From Alphaproteobacteria bacterium (GTDB lineage: Bacteria > Pseudomonadota > Alphaproteobacteria > UBA8366), in assembly GCA_028281325.1 (NCBI GenBank), contig JANQKC010000015.1:52046-116045 (forward strand): a stretch of DNA of 64,000 nt, read 5' to 3'. The translations under genes and the position numbers were made by a program. Under the pieces are notes generated by a model that was not told the DNA's origin, ran no database searches, and saw nothing but the letters and a program-made list of their open reading frames with translations. Numbering within the stretch: the first letter of the stretch is position 1; the number at the start of each line of letters is the position of its first letter. Positions 51,096-61,243 of the stretch are shown here, in pieces.

Positions 51096-52742
51096 CTAAC
51101 GCTCGTCCTCGACCGCGCGTATGTGTGTCTCCGGCTTCAGACCGGCGCGCTTCTTCTGGTCGGACCGGCGACCGTTTTCCAGATAATCGCCGGACACCGC
51201 GCGGGCGGCGGCCTCGTCCCAACCGTCGCTCCAGTCGCCCAGCGAATAGCCGTGCCACGGTTCCTGCGGGGTCAGCGTCGGCAGGCCCAGCTCTTCCCAA
51301 ATTTCCTTCGCCTCTTCCATGAACCGGCGCTTCGGCAAGGCCAGCGGCGGCATATCCTCTTTCAGCGTGGCGTCGATCAGCATGGTCGCGTCCTCGCCGC
51401 TGCCACGCTCGGATTTCGGCCCGTGCCCCGGGGTGCGATGCGGCAGGATCTGCACGTCCAATGCCGGGTTGGCGCGATGGGCCAAGGCCCAGAACACGGC
51501 GTCGCCGTTGTCCGGATCGATATCCTCGTTGACCGCGATGACGTATTTGCCGACCGCCGACTGCAGCATCGCCGCCCCGGTCAACGCGCGCCAGATCTCG
51601 GTGCGCGGCACCCCGCGCTCGAACTGGATCATCAACACCTTGCGGATGTTGGTCAGCGGCTCGTGCATCGAGACCTTCTTCACGCCCTTGATCGAGAGCG
51701 CGTCGCGCAGATGCGACAGGAACAGCGGCTCATAGGCGACGCGTTTGATGACGCTGGATTCGCTGGGCGTGACCTGCGAGATGATCGACGGGATGACCGC
51801 CTTCTCCCGCCGCGTGATCGCGGTCACCTGCATGCGCATGTTGTAGGCCTCCAGCGCGATGTGACCATGCGATTCGCCGAATGGCGCTTCCGGTTCGAGA
51901 TACTGGGTATCGATCAACCCTTCGACGACCAGTTCCGACTCCGCCGGCACGAACAGGTCGACCGTGCGCGCCTTCGCGATGTTGATCGGCTCCCCGACCA
52001 AGCCGCCGGCGACGGCGATCTCCTCCTGTCCGACGCGAAGTTTCTGCGGCGCGGTATAGACCACCGCGGGCGGCGCGCCGACGACGACCGCGATCGGCAT
52101 CGGCTCACCGCGTTCCTGATACTTCCGCCAATGCAGATATCCTTCCGCGCCGCCGGGACGAGTCGCCATGCGGACGACGCACCGGTCGGACGCCTTCAGC
52201 GCCACCCGATAGGTCCCCATGTTCTGCGTCCCGGTGTCCGGGTCGCGCGTGATGCAGGCGGTCATCGTCAGGTAGGGCGCGGCATCGAACCCCGGCGTGG
52301 AAATGGGGATCGGCAAACCATCCATCCCCTTCCCGGCCCCCGCCAGATCGTCGCCGGTCAGAACGATATCGTGACAGGGGGCCGTCTCGACCTCGCGCGG
52401 CGCGATCGGGTTGGCGATCGCCTTGTCCCATAGGGGGCCGATCTCATCGCGCCCGGCCCGCATCCCGAGGCAGTAGATCGCCGGATTCGCCGCAAGGCCG
52501 CCGACCAGCACCGGCAGATCGAAGGCGCGGCCCTTGGCGTCGACGATGTTGGTGAACAGGAACACCTTGCGCTCCGACTCCGGAATCCCGCCGCGAAACT
52601 GCCAGCGCACCAGCGCATGCATATGCGCGTCCTTGTCGATAGGCCGGTCGACCCGGACGAGCAAGCCCGCTTCGTCCAACGCCGCCAAATGTTGCTGCAA
52701 GTCGCGGTAGCCGCGCGACCCCGGCGTCGAAAACTCCGGCAT
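51096..52742 (-). CDS. UbiD family prenyl-FMN-dependent decarboxylase (paralog 2)
   Basis: A 548-aa UbiD protein, paralog of the gene at 4486-6117: it begins with RGYRDLQQHLAALDEAGLLV and has PEAPFGESHGHIALEAYNM, with the catalytic Glu, and KKVSMHEPLTNIRKVLMIQF later. The substrate is unknown, but the two paralogs may act on related acids in two pathways. The start is ATG 52742. It ends 14 bp from the convergent M24 gene stop. The upstream neighbour is hspQ, 147 bp away. Confidence 0.9.
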   Translation of the reverse strand: MPEFSTPGSRGYRDLQQHLAALDEAGLLVRVDRPIDKDAHMHALVRWQFRGGIPESERKVFLFTNIVDAKGRAFDLPVLVGGLAANPAIYCLGMRAGRDEIGPLWDKAIANPIAPREVETAPCHDIVLTGDDLAGAGKGMDGLPIPISTPGFDAAPYLTMTACITRDPDTGTQNMGTYRVALKASDRCVVRMATRPGGAEGYLHWRKYQERGEPMPIAVVVGAPPAVVYTAPQKLRVGQEEIAVAGGLVGEPINIAKARTVDLFVPAESELVVEGLIDTQYLEPEAPFGESHGHIALEAYNMRMQVTAITRREKAVIPSIISQVTPSESSVIKRVAYEPLFLSHLRDALSIKGVKKVSMHEPLTNIRKVLMIQFERGVPRTEIWRALTGAAMLQSAVGKYVIAVNEDIDPDNGDAVFWALAHRANPALDVQILPHRTPGHGPKSERGSGEDATMLIDATLKEDMPPLALPKRRFMEEAKEIWEELGLPTLTPQEPWHGYSLGDWSDGWDEAAARAVSGDYLENGRRSDQKKRAGLKPETHIRAVEDER

Positions 52743-52889
52743 GATGCCCCCGATGGCTGTTCTTCTCTACAGCCATTCTAGCGGACAGTGTGCGACCCCA
52801 TACAACCGCGCCCAACGGACACGGCGGCGCCGGCCCGTTCGCTTACAGGATATTGCCGAAACTACCCGCCGCGCGCCGCGACGGGACGC

Positions 52890-53219
52890 TCAGTTCGATT
52901 TGAACCGGCTGACGTAACAGCCGTCCTGAACGCCTTCGAAATATTCGCTGATGCCCGGATGCATGATCGGCTCGTCGCTGTCGTCGGTCAGCAGATTCTG
53001 CTCCGAGACATAGGCGATGTACGTCGTCTTGTCCTGGCTTTCGGCCAACAGATGATAGAAGGGTTGGTCTTTCCGGGGACGAGATTCCTTCGGGATGCTC
53101 TCGTACCACTCTTCCGTATTCCCGAATTCCGGATCGACATCGAAGATGATGCCCCGAAATCCGTACTTCTTATGGCAGACGATCTGCCCGATCTGGAACC
53201 GCGCTGTCGCGTTCAGCAT
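52890..53219 (-). CDS. hspQ: Heat shock protein HspQ (YccV family)
   Basis: A 109-aa hexameric-fold protein that in E. coli modulates the Lon protease and binds hemimethylated DNA. The family pattern is clear: FQIGQIVCHKKYGFRGII, then DQPFYHLLAESQDK, AYVSEQNLLTD and EPIMHPGISEYFEG. The start is ATG 53219. It is transcribed alone on the minus strand and is probably heat-inducible, though no sigma-32 promoter was identified. Confidence 0.95.
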   Translation of the reverse strand: MLNATARFQIGQIVCHKKYGFRGIIFDVDPEFGNTEEWYESIPKESRPRKDQPFYHLLAESQDKTTYIAYVSEQNLLTDDSDEPIMHPGISEYFEGVQDGCYVSRFKSN

Positions 53220-53797
53220 TTAGCCTCTCCGTCTCACTCTCTTCTTCGTATCCACCGCAAGCCGGAAACTTGTTTCTGCGTCTGTTCCAGTTACCAGCGA
53301 TGCGCCACCGCTACCGTGTGCCTCCCTGGCGCGATGGTCGTTCTGTGATCCTTAGCGAATCCAGAGGTTTTACGAAGCAGTCCCCTCGACGAAATCCTTC
53401 CGCTACTACGATCACCGTCATAGTGCCGAAGCAGTTCCCGCGGAGGAAGAGGCAAATGCGGGTTGGCGTCGTCGAAATTGGGCTAATGGTTCGGAACGCC
53501 GCCATCCATGTGATTTGCCCCAAACGCGCTTCTTAACCTTCTTGAGTCGCCTCCGTACCCATTGGATCGCGCATAGTTTCCTCATCGCCCCGCCGTCCGG
53601 TCAAGGCGGCCAGGCAAATCATTCCGACATTGACGCCGAGGTGTTGCCGACAGCACACGCATCAGGACTCTGTTTGGGTCATGGCATGAGCAATCCACAA
53701 TCGGCAGGCCAGTTCTCCGCAGAAAATCCGTTTCCCCACCCTTCCCGTTTCCCGATAGTATGGTTGCCGCAGGGCAAGCCGAATTCAGCGTAACGCT
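53220..53797. other. Intergenic region, no gene recognised
   Basis: About 580 bp between hspQ (minus) and the FMO gene (plus). Open frames up to about 90 codons exist on both strands, but none resembles a known protein or has a good start. The region should hold divergent promoters. I see no tRNA, hairpin or repeat. Confidence 0.5.
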
Positions 53798-55147
53798 ATG
53801 GAAAAAAGACATAATTCATCCCCAAAACGAATCGCTGTCATCGGCGCGGGCGCCTCGGGCATTTGCGCGGCGAAGTATCTGCTCGACGTTGGAGTCGACG
53901 TCACGATCTTCGAAATCGGCACGCAGATCGGCGGCCTCTGGTGCTACCAAAACGACAATGGCCGGTCTTCCTGTTACCGCACATTGCATATCAACACGTC
54001 GCGCGGCGTGACCCATTTTCACGATTTCGACTTCGACGAGTCGGTACAGGCCTTCCCGGATCATCGGGATATGCATGCCTACCTCGTCCGGTACGCCGAC
54101 CACTTCGGGGTGACCCAACGGATACGATTCGAAACGCCGGTGACGGCGCTGCAGCCGCTCTTCACGCCGGGCCGGGACGCCCCGCTGTGGGAAATCGAAA
54201 CCGCATCTGGCGAAATCCGACAGTTCGATAGCGTCATCGTCTGCAGCGGACATCTCACGAAGCCATTGCACGTGCCGATGTTCCGCGACGATTTCACCGG
54301 CGACTATGTGCATTCCCATTATTACCGAGAACCCGAGGATTTCGTCGGGAAACGGATCTGCGTCGTCGGCGTCGGCAACAGCGGCTGCGATATCGTCAGC
54401 GACATTTGCGTCACCTCGCCGCGCACGGTGCTGGTCGCGCGGTCGGGCTTGCTGATCCTGCCGAAACTGTTCCTCGGCCTTCCCTTCACCGATATCACGA
54501 ACGAACTGCAGCGCGGTTGGATTCCCGATTGGATACGCGCGCCGCTGATCCGGTTCATGACCTGGATCGTCCACGGCGACATGCAAAAGCTCGGCTTCAA
54601 ACCGTTGGACAGCCGCGCGCACGTCACCAGCAACGCGACCGTGGTCAATCACATCGCCTATCGCCGGATCGAGGTGAAGCAAGGAATCGAGAGGATCGAC
54701 GGCAAGCGCGTCCACTTCGTGGACGGCACGTCGGAAGAGTTCGACACCCTGATCGCGGCGACCGGGTACCTGATCGACCTGCCCTTCCTGTCCGACGACA
54801 TCGTGCCGATCGACGACAACAGCATCGACCTGTACCAACGGATCGTACCGCCCGACTGGCCCGGCCTGTATTTCATGGGCATGTTCAACACCAACACCGC
54901 GCTCAACATGATCTTCGAATATCAGGCACGCTGGATCCGCGACATCGAACTGGGCCAAGCCACGCTGCCGACCCCTGACGAGATGCGCGCGGCCATCGCC
55001 GATCAAAAGCAATGGGTGCAGCGGACCTACAAGGCGTCGCCGCGTCACACCATCGAAGAAGAGGTCGTGCCCTACCGCAAGAGCCTACGCCGGTCGATGC
55101 GGCGCATGCGGCGGCTCGCGAAACGGCGAGCGCCGGCCGTCGGATAG
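53798..55147 (+). CDS. Flavin-containing monooxygenase
   Basis: A 449-aa NADPH- and FAD-dependent monooxygenase of the FMO/Baeyer-Villiger type. The FAD motif is VIGAGASGICAAKYL (near residue 13), the NADPH motif is VVGVGNSGCDIV (near residue 190), and the FMO fingerprint FTGDYVHSHYY (F-x-G-x-x-x-H-x-x-x-Y) is just upstream of it. It likely oxidises a nitrogen- or sulfur-containing small molecule. The start is ATG 53798. The convergent alpha/beta hydrolase gene ends 9 bp after it. Confidence 0.9.
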   Translation: MEKRHNSSPKRIAVIGAGASGICAAKYLLDVGVDVTIFEIGTQIGGLWCYQNDNGRSSCYRTLHINTSRGVTHFHDFDFDESVQAFPDHRDMHAYLVRYADHFGVTQRIRFETPVTALQPLFTPGRDAPLWEIETASGEIRQFDSVIVCSGHLTKPLHVPMFRDDFTGDYVHSHYYREPEDFVGKRICVVGVGNSGCDIVSDICVTSPRTVLVARSGLLILPKLFLGLPFTDITNELQRGWIPDWIRAPLIRFMTWIVHGDMQKLGFKPLDSRAHVTSNATVVNHIAYRRIEVKQGIERIDGKRVHFVDGTSEEFDTLIAATGYLIDLPFLSDDIVPIDDNSIDLYQRIVPPDWPGLYFMGMFNTNTALNMIFEYQARWIRDIELGQATLPTPDEMRAAIADQKQWVQRTYKASPRHTIEEEVVPYRKSLRRSMRRMRRLAKRRAPAVG

Positions 55148-55156
55148 GGCGACCGG

Positions 55157-56038
55157 TCAGTCGCGACCGGGGAACAGCGTGTCGGATACCGATCTTGGAT
55201 CCCGGACCGCCCAGCCGCCCTGCTCCACCTTCGCCAGGAACTCCGCGACCGCGCCGTTGAAGGCGTCCGGCTCCTCCAGATTGCAGGCATGCCCGGTCTT
55301 GGGAATCACCACCAATCCCGCACCGGGGATCGTGCGCTTGAGGTAGATGTTCGCATCGAGGCACGGCTCGTCCTCGTCTCCGGTCACGAGAAGCGATGGC
55401 GTGGTCATCTCCCGCAGCTGCGGTTCCAGGTCATAGAGCGACGGCCGCACCGCCTGCACGCCGCGCAAGGTATTCGCCGAGCCGGTCGCGGAATGCGAAC
55501 AAAGCTGCTCCATGAATTCCGCATAGCCGCGCGGGTCCTTGTTCTCGAACTGCACGCGCGTCGGGCCGGCGCCGTAGACCCGCGCCATCGCCTCCATACC
55601 CTCCCGTTCCAACTTGTCCGCCGCGGCCTCGGTCTCGGTCTTGAACTGGTCTCGGTGTTCGGGGTTCGCGCCGTATCCGCACCCGGCGATCACCAGGCTC
55701 GCCGCCATATCCGGGTACCGCATGCCGAAATGCGCCGCCGCGAAGCCGCCCATGCTCAACCCGATGACATGCGCCTTGTCGACGCCCGCGGCCCGCATGA
55801 CCGCCGCGATGTCGTCGGTCGCGATATCCTGGCTATAGAGCGACCGGTCCTCCGGCACGTCCGACGGGGGAAAACCGCGCGCGTTATAGGCGATGCACCG
55901 ATACAACCGCGAGAAATAGCGAACCTGCGGTTCCCAACTGCGCACGTCGCCGGCGAACTCGTGCACGAACACGATCGGAAATCCGCTGCCGGTTTCCTCG
56001 AAGTAAAGCGTCGCGCCTTGCGCTTCTGCGTACGGCAT
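55157..56038 (-). CDS. Alpha/beta hydrolase (3-oxoadipate enol-lactonase-like)
   Basis: A 293-aa alpha/beta-hydrolase-fold enzyme. The nucleophile is the Ser of GLSMGGFAAAHFG (near residue 99), the oxyanion region is VFVHEFAGDVRSWEPQ, and the catalytic His is in PKTGHACNLEEPDAF. The strand following HVIGLSMGG resembles 3-oxoadipate enol-lactonases, but the specific reaction is not certain. The start is ATG 56038 with AGGGAGG upstream; it converges with the FMO gene. Confidence 0.85.
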   Translation of the reverse strand: MPYAEAQGATLYFEETGSGFPIVFVHEFAGDVRSWEPQVRYFSRLYRCIAYNARGFPPSDVPEDRSLYSQDIATDDIAAVMRAAGVDKAHVIGLSMGGFAAAHFGMRYPDMAASLVIAGCGYGANPEHRDQFKTETEAAADKLEREGMEAMARVYGAGPTRVQFENKDPRGYAEFMEQLCSHSATGSANTLRGVQAVRPSLYDLEPQLREMTTPSLLVTGDEDEPCLDANIYLKRTIPGAGLVVIPKTGHACNLEEPDAFNGAVAEFLAKVEQGGWAVRDPRSVSDTLFPGRD

Positions 56039-56160
56039 TCCGTCCTCCCTTGGCATCGCGAACCCGGCGCACAAAGACCATCTTCGAATTTACAGAACCG
56101 ACTCCGCAATTATGCTAGATTTTCTAACACGGAAAGGGAATTGGGAGCGAAACGAACACG

Positions 56161-57660
56161 ATGGCACGTATTGGAATTGCTGGTTTCCAGCACGAAACGA
56201 ACACCTTCGCGCCGGTCAAGGCCGATCTGGAAGAATTCGAGAATGTCGCCGGCGCGCCGCAAGTGCCGCGCGGCGACGACCTCTTCGAAGAAATGAACGG
56301 GCTGAATACCTCGATCAGCGGCTTCATCGACGAGGCACGGAAACAGGGGCACGACATGGTCCCGTCGCTCTGGGCGTCGGCGACCCCGTCCGCGCATGTC
56401 ACGGACCGGGCCTTCGACACGCTGACGGGCCGGATCGTCGAGGATATCAAAGCCGCCGGCAAGCTCGACGGCGTATATCTTTGCCTGCACGGCGCGATGG
56501 TGACCGAAAGCTATGAGGACGGCGAAGGCGAAATCCTGCGGCGCGTGCGCGAAACGGTGGGGCCGGACATCCCGATCGTCGGCTCGCTCGACCTGCACAG
56601 CAACACGACCGACCAGATGGTCGATCTGGCGTCTGCGCTGGTCGCCTACCGGACCTATCCGCATGTGGATCAAGCGGAAACCGGACAGCGCGCGGCGATC
56701 CTGCTCGACAACATGCTCAAGGAACAGACCTTGCCGTCGAAATCCTTCCGGCGGCCGCCCTTCCTTATCCCGCTGGTCTGGCAGTGTTCCATGATGGAAC
56801 CGGCGGCATCGATCTACGAACGGATGCGCGCCATGGAACGGGTGAATCCGTCCCTACCCTCGCTGTCCTTTACACCAGGTTTCCCGGCGGCCGATATCAC
56901 CGAATGCGGTCCCGCCGTGTTGGCCTACGGCACCTCGCCGCAGGTCGCGGACGAAGCGGCCGACGAATTATGCCGCATGGTCACCAATGCGGAAGGCGAT
57001 TTCGCCGGAACCTTGTTCGACCCCGACGCCGCCGTCCTGGAAGCACAGAAACTGTACAACGGCAAACCGATCGTATTGGCGGACACGCAGGACAACCCTG
57101 GGGCGGGTGGACCGTCGGACACCGTCGGCATACTCGAAGCGCTGGTCCGCAACGATGCGCAGGACGCCGTTTTCGCCACGGTTTACGATCCCGAGGCCGC
57201 TAAAGCCGCCCACGCGGCCGGCGTCGGGGCGACGGTCAATCTCGCCATCGGCGCGACCTCCGGCATGCCGGGCCACCAGCCCTTCCAAGGCGAATTCGTC
57301 GTGGAAACGCTGACCGACGGACAGTTCACCGGCACCGGCCCGATGAAACGCGGCGTCCGGTTCCGCATGGGGCCGACGGCCGTCCTGCGGATCGGCGGCG
57401 TGCAGGTCATCGTCACGAGCGGCAAGACGCAGGTGAACGACCAGTCGATCATCCGCCATACGGGGATCGAGTTGGAAAAGCTGAAGATCATCGCGCTGAA
57501 AAGCTCGGTGCATTTTCGCGCCGATTTCCACAAACTCGCCGGCGATATCCTCGTCGTCGTCGCGCCCGGCCCGAACGTCGCGGATCACCTGCAACTCGAC
57601 TACCAGAAGCTGCGGTCCGGCATCCGTCTGACGCCACTCGGCCCGGAACATATGCCGTAG
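56161..57660 (+). CDS. M81 family metallopeptidase (MlrC-like)
   Basis: A 499-aa zinc-dependent peptidase of the microcystinase MlrC family, whose members act on linear peptides. Metal-binding and catalytic residues are suggested by FQHETNTFAPV near the N-terminus, GSLDLHSNTTDQM near residue 140 (Asp-His ligands) and AYRTYPHVDQAETG. It may hydrolyse a specific oligopeptide rather than a toxin; the gene is common in non-toxin bacteria. The start is ATG 56161 after a short leader. It is followed 45 bp on by an LLM oxidoreductase gene. Confidence 0.88.
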   Translation: MARIGIAGFQHETNTFAPVKADLEEFENVAGAPQVPRGDDLFEEMNGLNTSISGFIDEARKQGHDMVPSLWASATPSAHVTDRAFDTLTGRIVEDIKAAGKLDGVYLCLHGAMVTESYEDGEGEILRRVRETVGPDIPIVGSLDLHSNTTDQMVDLASALVAYRTYPHVDQAETGQRAAILLDNMLKEQTLPSKSFRRPPFLIPLVWQCSMMEPAASIYERMRAMERVNPSLPSLSFTPGFPAADITECGPAVLAYGTSPQVADEAADELCRMVTNAEGDFAGTLFDPDAAVLEAQKLYNGKPIVLADTQDNPGAGGPSDTVGILEALVRNDAQDAVFATVYDPEAAKAAHAAGVGATVNLAIGATSGMPGHQPFQGEFVVETLTDGQFTGTGPMKRGVRFRMGPTAVLRIGGVQVIVTSGKTQVNDQSIIRHTGIELEKLKIIALKSSVHFRADFHKLAGDILVVVAPGPNVADHLQLDYQKLRSGIRLTPLGPEHMP

Positions 57661-57705
57661 GCGCGCGCCCGCGGCGACCGGGGGACGCGACGAGAAGGTC
57701 AGAAG

Positions 57706-58617
57706 ATGAAACTCGGGGTCGTTTTCCCGCAACTCGACATCGGCAGCGACCCGATCGCGATCCGCGACTATGCCCAAGCGGCGGAGGCCTTGGGATACAC
57801 GCATATCCTCGCCTTCGACCACGTGCTCGGCATGAATGCGGCGAGCCGTCCGGGCTGGAAGGGCTACTACGACCACCAAGACATGTTCCACGAGCCTTTC
57901 GTGCTGTTCGGCTATCTGGCGGGCCAGACCCGGCGCATCGGTTTCCTCACCGGCATCATCGTGTTACCGCAACGACAGACGCCGCTGGTCGCGAAACAGG
58001 CGGCCCAGGTCGATGTCCTGAGCGGCGGCCGCCTGCGGCTCGGCGTGGGCATCGGCTGGAACGCCGACGAGTTCGCGGGCATGGGCGAGAATTTCCGCAA
58101 CCGCGGCCGCCGAATCGAAGAACAGATCACCCTGCTACGGAAACTCTGGACCGAGGACCTCGTCAGTTTCGACGGCGAATGGCACACGATCGCGGATGCG
58201 GGGATCAATCCCCTACCGGTACAACGGCCCATCCCGGTCTGGATCGGCGGCGGCGCGGAGCCGGTCATCAAACGCATCGGCCGGATGGGCGACGGCTGGC
58301 TGCCGCAATTCCCGTCGATGGACCCGGTGCTGTCCCGCACGGGCTCGCAACCGCGGCGGCACGAACCGCCGGAAGACCTGATCACGCGGATGCACGGGTA
58401 TGCGCGGGACGCCGGGCGCGACCCGGCGGACATCGGCATCGAAGGCCGGTCGTCGATCGCCGGGCAAACACCGGAGGATTGGGTTGCCGTCCACGACCGC
58501 TGGAAAAGCCTCGGCGCGACGCATCTGTCGGTGAACACGATGCGCGCCGATCTTAAAGGTCCCGACGCTCAGATCGACGCCATCCGCCGTTACAAGGAAG
58601 CCGTCGACGGCGCGTAG
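57706..58617 (+). CDS. LLM class oxidoreductase (F420-dependent-like)
   Basis: A 303-aa luciferase-like flavin or F420 oxidoreductase. It opens KLGVVFPQLDIGSDPIAIRDYA, then IGFLTGIIVLPQRQTPLVAK and RLRLGVGIGWNADEF near residues 75-125, as in the F420-type family. The start is ATG 57706 with GAGAAGG 5-11 bp upstream. It pairs with MlrC and may belong to the same operon. The substrate is unknown. Confidence 0.88.
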   Translation: MKLGVVFPQLDIGSDPIAIRDYAQAAEALGYTHILAFDHVLGMNAASRPGWKGYYDHQDMFHEPFVLFGYLAGQTRRIGFLTGIIVLPQRQTPLVAKQAAQVDVLSGGRLRLGVGIGWNADEFAGMGENFRNRGRRIEEQITLLRKLWTEDLVSFDGEWHTIADAGINPLPVQRPIPVWIGGGAEPVIKRIGRMGDGWLPQFPSMDPVLSRTGSQPRRHEPPEDLITRMHGYARDAGRDPADIGIEGRSSIAGQTPEDWVAVHDRWKSLGATHLSVNTMRADLKGPDAQIDAIRRYKEAVDGA

Positions 58618-58628
58618 CCTCGCCCGAC

Positions 58629-59774
58629 TTATCGAGCGCTGTTGGGAACCCGCCACACGTAGAAGGCGGTTGCCGCGTAGTTCCACACCGTGCTGACCAG
58701 CACGCCCGCCAAGGCCGACAAGACCCAAAGCGTGCCGCCGCTGAACAGATACGAGGCGACCCCTACGTTGGCCACCGCGCCGACACTGCAGGCCAGGCAG
58801 AATAGGAACAAACCACGAAACCAGGCGAGACCGGACAGCTTGCTTTCGCGATAGGTGATGATGTTGTTGAGCGTGTAGTTGCCGACCATCGCCACGGCGG
58901 TCGCGATCGCCTGGCTGGCGGCAAAGCCGACGCCCGCGACTTGGTAAGAAAGCCACAAGGTCACCATGTGCACGGCCAACCCGCTGCCGCCGATCAGGCA
59001 GAAGTACACGAAGCGGGGCGGCACGAAACGGCCGATCCGTTTCTGCAGCAGCATGGTCGCGAAGTCGAGCGCCGCCATGCCGTCGACCTTGGTCTCCCCG
59101 GCCTGGCGCGAGCGGAATTCGTAAGGAATTTCGCGGAAGCGCAACGGCGGGTTCGCCGAGGCGAAGAGGTCCAGCAGGATCTTGAATCCCACCCCGGACA
59201 GCTTCGGCGCAAGCCCCAAGAAGGTGTCCCGCTCGATCGCGAAAAAGCCACTCATCGGGTCGCTCAGTTCGACATGCAGAACCTTTTTCGCCAGTCCGGT
59301 CGACGCGCGGCTCAGTTGCTCGCGGCGCGCGTCCCAATCGCCGGTGCCGCCACCGGCCGCATAGCGGGTCGCGACGACGATATCGGCATCGCCGTGCCGG
59401 AGCACGTCGACCATCTTGGGCAGCAGCGTCTCGTCGTGCTGAAGGTCGCCGTCCATGACAGCCAGATACCGAGCAGAACTCGACAACATGCCTTCGATAC
59501 AGGCGGACGACAGACCGCGGCGGCCGAGTCGCTGGATGCACCGGACCCGGCCATCGGTCGCAGCGAGATCACGCACCGTCCGCGCGGTGCCATCCGGGGA
59601 GTTATCGTCGACGAAGATCAATTCCCAGGAAATGCCCGCCATCGCGGCGGCGACCAGCCGAACGAGTTCGGCGACATTTTCCTTTTCGTTGAAGGTGGGA
59701 ATGATGATGGAGATTTCCGGCACGCTGGCCAGCCGGTCCACCCTGTATGGTCCTCGGGAAGTGCTGTCGTCCAT
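58629..59774 (-). CDS. GT2 glycosyltransferase fused to GtrA-like membrane domain
   Basis: A 381-aa protein. The N-terminal half is a dolichol-phosphate-mannose-synthase-like GT-A domain, with IIIPTFNEKENVAELV, FVDDNSPDGTA and AVMDGDLQHDE (the D-x-D-type metal site). The C-terminal half has four hydrophobic helices of the GtrA family (FCLIGGSGLAVHMVTLW and NYTLNNIITYRESK). It probably transfers a sugar to a lipid carrier and helps flip it, for surface glycan modification. The start is ATG 59774 on the minus strand. It is divergent from the EamA gene. Confidence 0.9.
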   Translation of the reverse strand: MDDSTSRGPYRVDRLASVPEISIIIPTFNEKENVAELVRLVAAAMAGISWELIFVDDNSPDGTARTVRDLAATDGRVRCIQRLGRRGLSSACIEGMLSSSARYLAVMDGDLQHDETLLPKMVDVLRHGDADIVVATRYAAGGGTGDWDARREQLSRASTGLAKKVLHVELSDPMSGFFAIERDTFLGLAPKLSGVGFKILLDLFASANPPLRFREIPYEFRSRQAGETKVDGMAALDFATMLLQKRIGRFVPPRFVYFCLIGGSGLAVHMVTLWLSYQVAGVGFAASQAIATAVAMVGNYTLNNIITYRESKLSGLAWFRGLFLFCLACSVGAVANVGVASYLFSGGTLWVLSALAGVLVSTVWNYAATAFYVWRVPNSAR

Positions 59775-60114
59775 AACCAACTCAACCTACTCTATTGTAC
59801 TAGGCCATGAGCCGGCGCACGCGAATGCGTCGCCGGTTGCAGCAACAACACCGCGCCTTCATCCCGAAACCTAGAGTCCTGTCGCATCGTCTTGGTCTTT
59901 TGCGGAAAAGGCCGATGAACGACCTGACCGCACGCCATACACTACCCCGCGGCCGTCGGGCGGAAAACCGCTCAGTTCAGCATGCGGAATGAGTCTTCGC
60001 GTCTTGCCGATGAACCCGCTTCTGCCCGCCGAGCAAGTTTCGGGTGGACCGGCGCAAACGCCGCGTGCCCAATGGCGGCCGCACAACCGCCGCCCAACAG
60101 GAATCGCCGGCTCC
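59775..60114. other. Intergenic region, divergent promoters
   Basis: About 340 bp between the GT2-GtrA gene and the EamA-family gene. No supported gene, repeat or hairpin. Open frames here are short or lack ribosome-binding sites. Confidence 0.5.
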
Positions 60115-61014
60115 ATGCGACCCATCGATTGGCTTCAACTCGTCCTGCTCTCGATCCTATGGGGCGCATCCTTCTTTTGCGTCGCCGTGGCGGTCGCGGA
60201 ATTGCCGCCGCTTACCGTGGCGTTGGCGCGGGTCGGGCTTGCCGCCTTGGTGATGGTGGCGGTCGTTCATATCGTAGGCGACCGGCTTCCTATCCGGCTA
60301 TCCGATTGGATTCTGCTTGCGGGCATGGGGTTGCTCAACAACGCGATCCCGTTCACCGCCATCGCCTGGGGTCAGGTTCATGTCGACAGCGGCCTTGCCT
60401 CGATCCTCAACGCGACCACCCCCTTCTTCACCGTCCTGCTGGCGCATATCCTGACACGCGACGAGCGGATGACCCCGGCGAAACTGCTTGGCGTCCTGAT
60501 CGGATTGGCCGGCGTCATCGCGCTGATGGGCCCGGCCGCGCTCGACGGGCTCGGCTTTAACGGTCTGGCGCAAGGCGCGGTCCTGGTTGGCGCATTGTCC
60601 TATGCCTTCGCAGGCATCCATGGAAAGCAACTCAAGCATCTGTCCAGCACCGTTTCGGCGGCGGGCATGCTGATCGCCAGCACGGTGATCCTAATACCGG
60701 TAACGCTGTTGATCGATCCGCCGGTCACCGCCCTGCCGAGCCTCCAGGCGCTTGCCGCCATCGTCTTCATGGCGGTCTTCAGTACGGGTCTGGCCTACGT
60801 CCTCTACTTCAGAGTTCTGCGCGCGGCCGGAGCGACCAATGTGCTGCTGGTCACTTTTCTGGTGCCCGTCAGCGCCTTGACGCTCGGCATCCTCATCCTT
60901 GACGAAGTGCTGACCTGGCACGCAATGCTGGGCATGACGTTGATTTTCGCCGGATTGGCCGCGGTGGACGGCCGGATTTTCAAGCGCCGTCAAATCGGCG
61001 AACCGCGCGCCTAG
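60115..61014 (+). CDS. EamA/DMT family transporter
   Basis: A 299-aa drug/metabolite transporter with ten predicted helices in two EamA repeats (LVLLSILWGASFFCVAVAVA first helix; second repeat ending VLLVTFLVPVSALTLGILIL). It probably exports small metabolites. The start chosen is ATG 60115 because the protein then begins with the first helix of EamA; a longer frame from 59989 adds an unlikely basic stretch. The ribosome-binding site is weak. Confidence 0.86.
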   Translation: MRPIDWLQLVLLSILWGASFFCVAVAVAELPPLTVALARVGLAALVMVAVVHIVGDRLPIRLSDWILLAGMGLLNNAIPFTAIAWGQVHVDSGLASILNATTPFFTVLLAHILTRDERMTPAKLLGVLIGLAGVIALMGPAALDGLGFNGLAQGAVLVGALSYAFAGIHGKQLKHLSSTVSAAGMLIASTVILIPVTLLIDPPVTALPSLQALAAIVFMAVFSTGLAYVLYFRVLRAAGATNVLLVTFLVPVSALTLGILILDEVLTWHAMLGMTLIFAGLAAVDGRIFKRRQIGEPRA

Positions 61015-61243
61015 TCTGCCCACCCGGACCGGCGCGGCTTTGCTATACGCCGAGCACGGACCATCATGCGGTCTTGCATACAGGCACACGACAATCCTTC
61101 CGCAAGGTGTCGCCGCCGGGCATGGCCGCTTGCCCGACGCCCCGACCCGCGCCAAGATGGTCACGGCGATAACCGGCGAATGACGCCGCGCAGCGCCACC
61201 GAATTTCCAAACAACACCATCAAGCACCGGAGACCGAGCCCGC

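Noticed and set aside
53270..53536. Small open frames in the hspQ-FMO gap
   Set aside because: No start with a ribosome-binding site, no similarity, and no coding bias seen.
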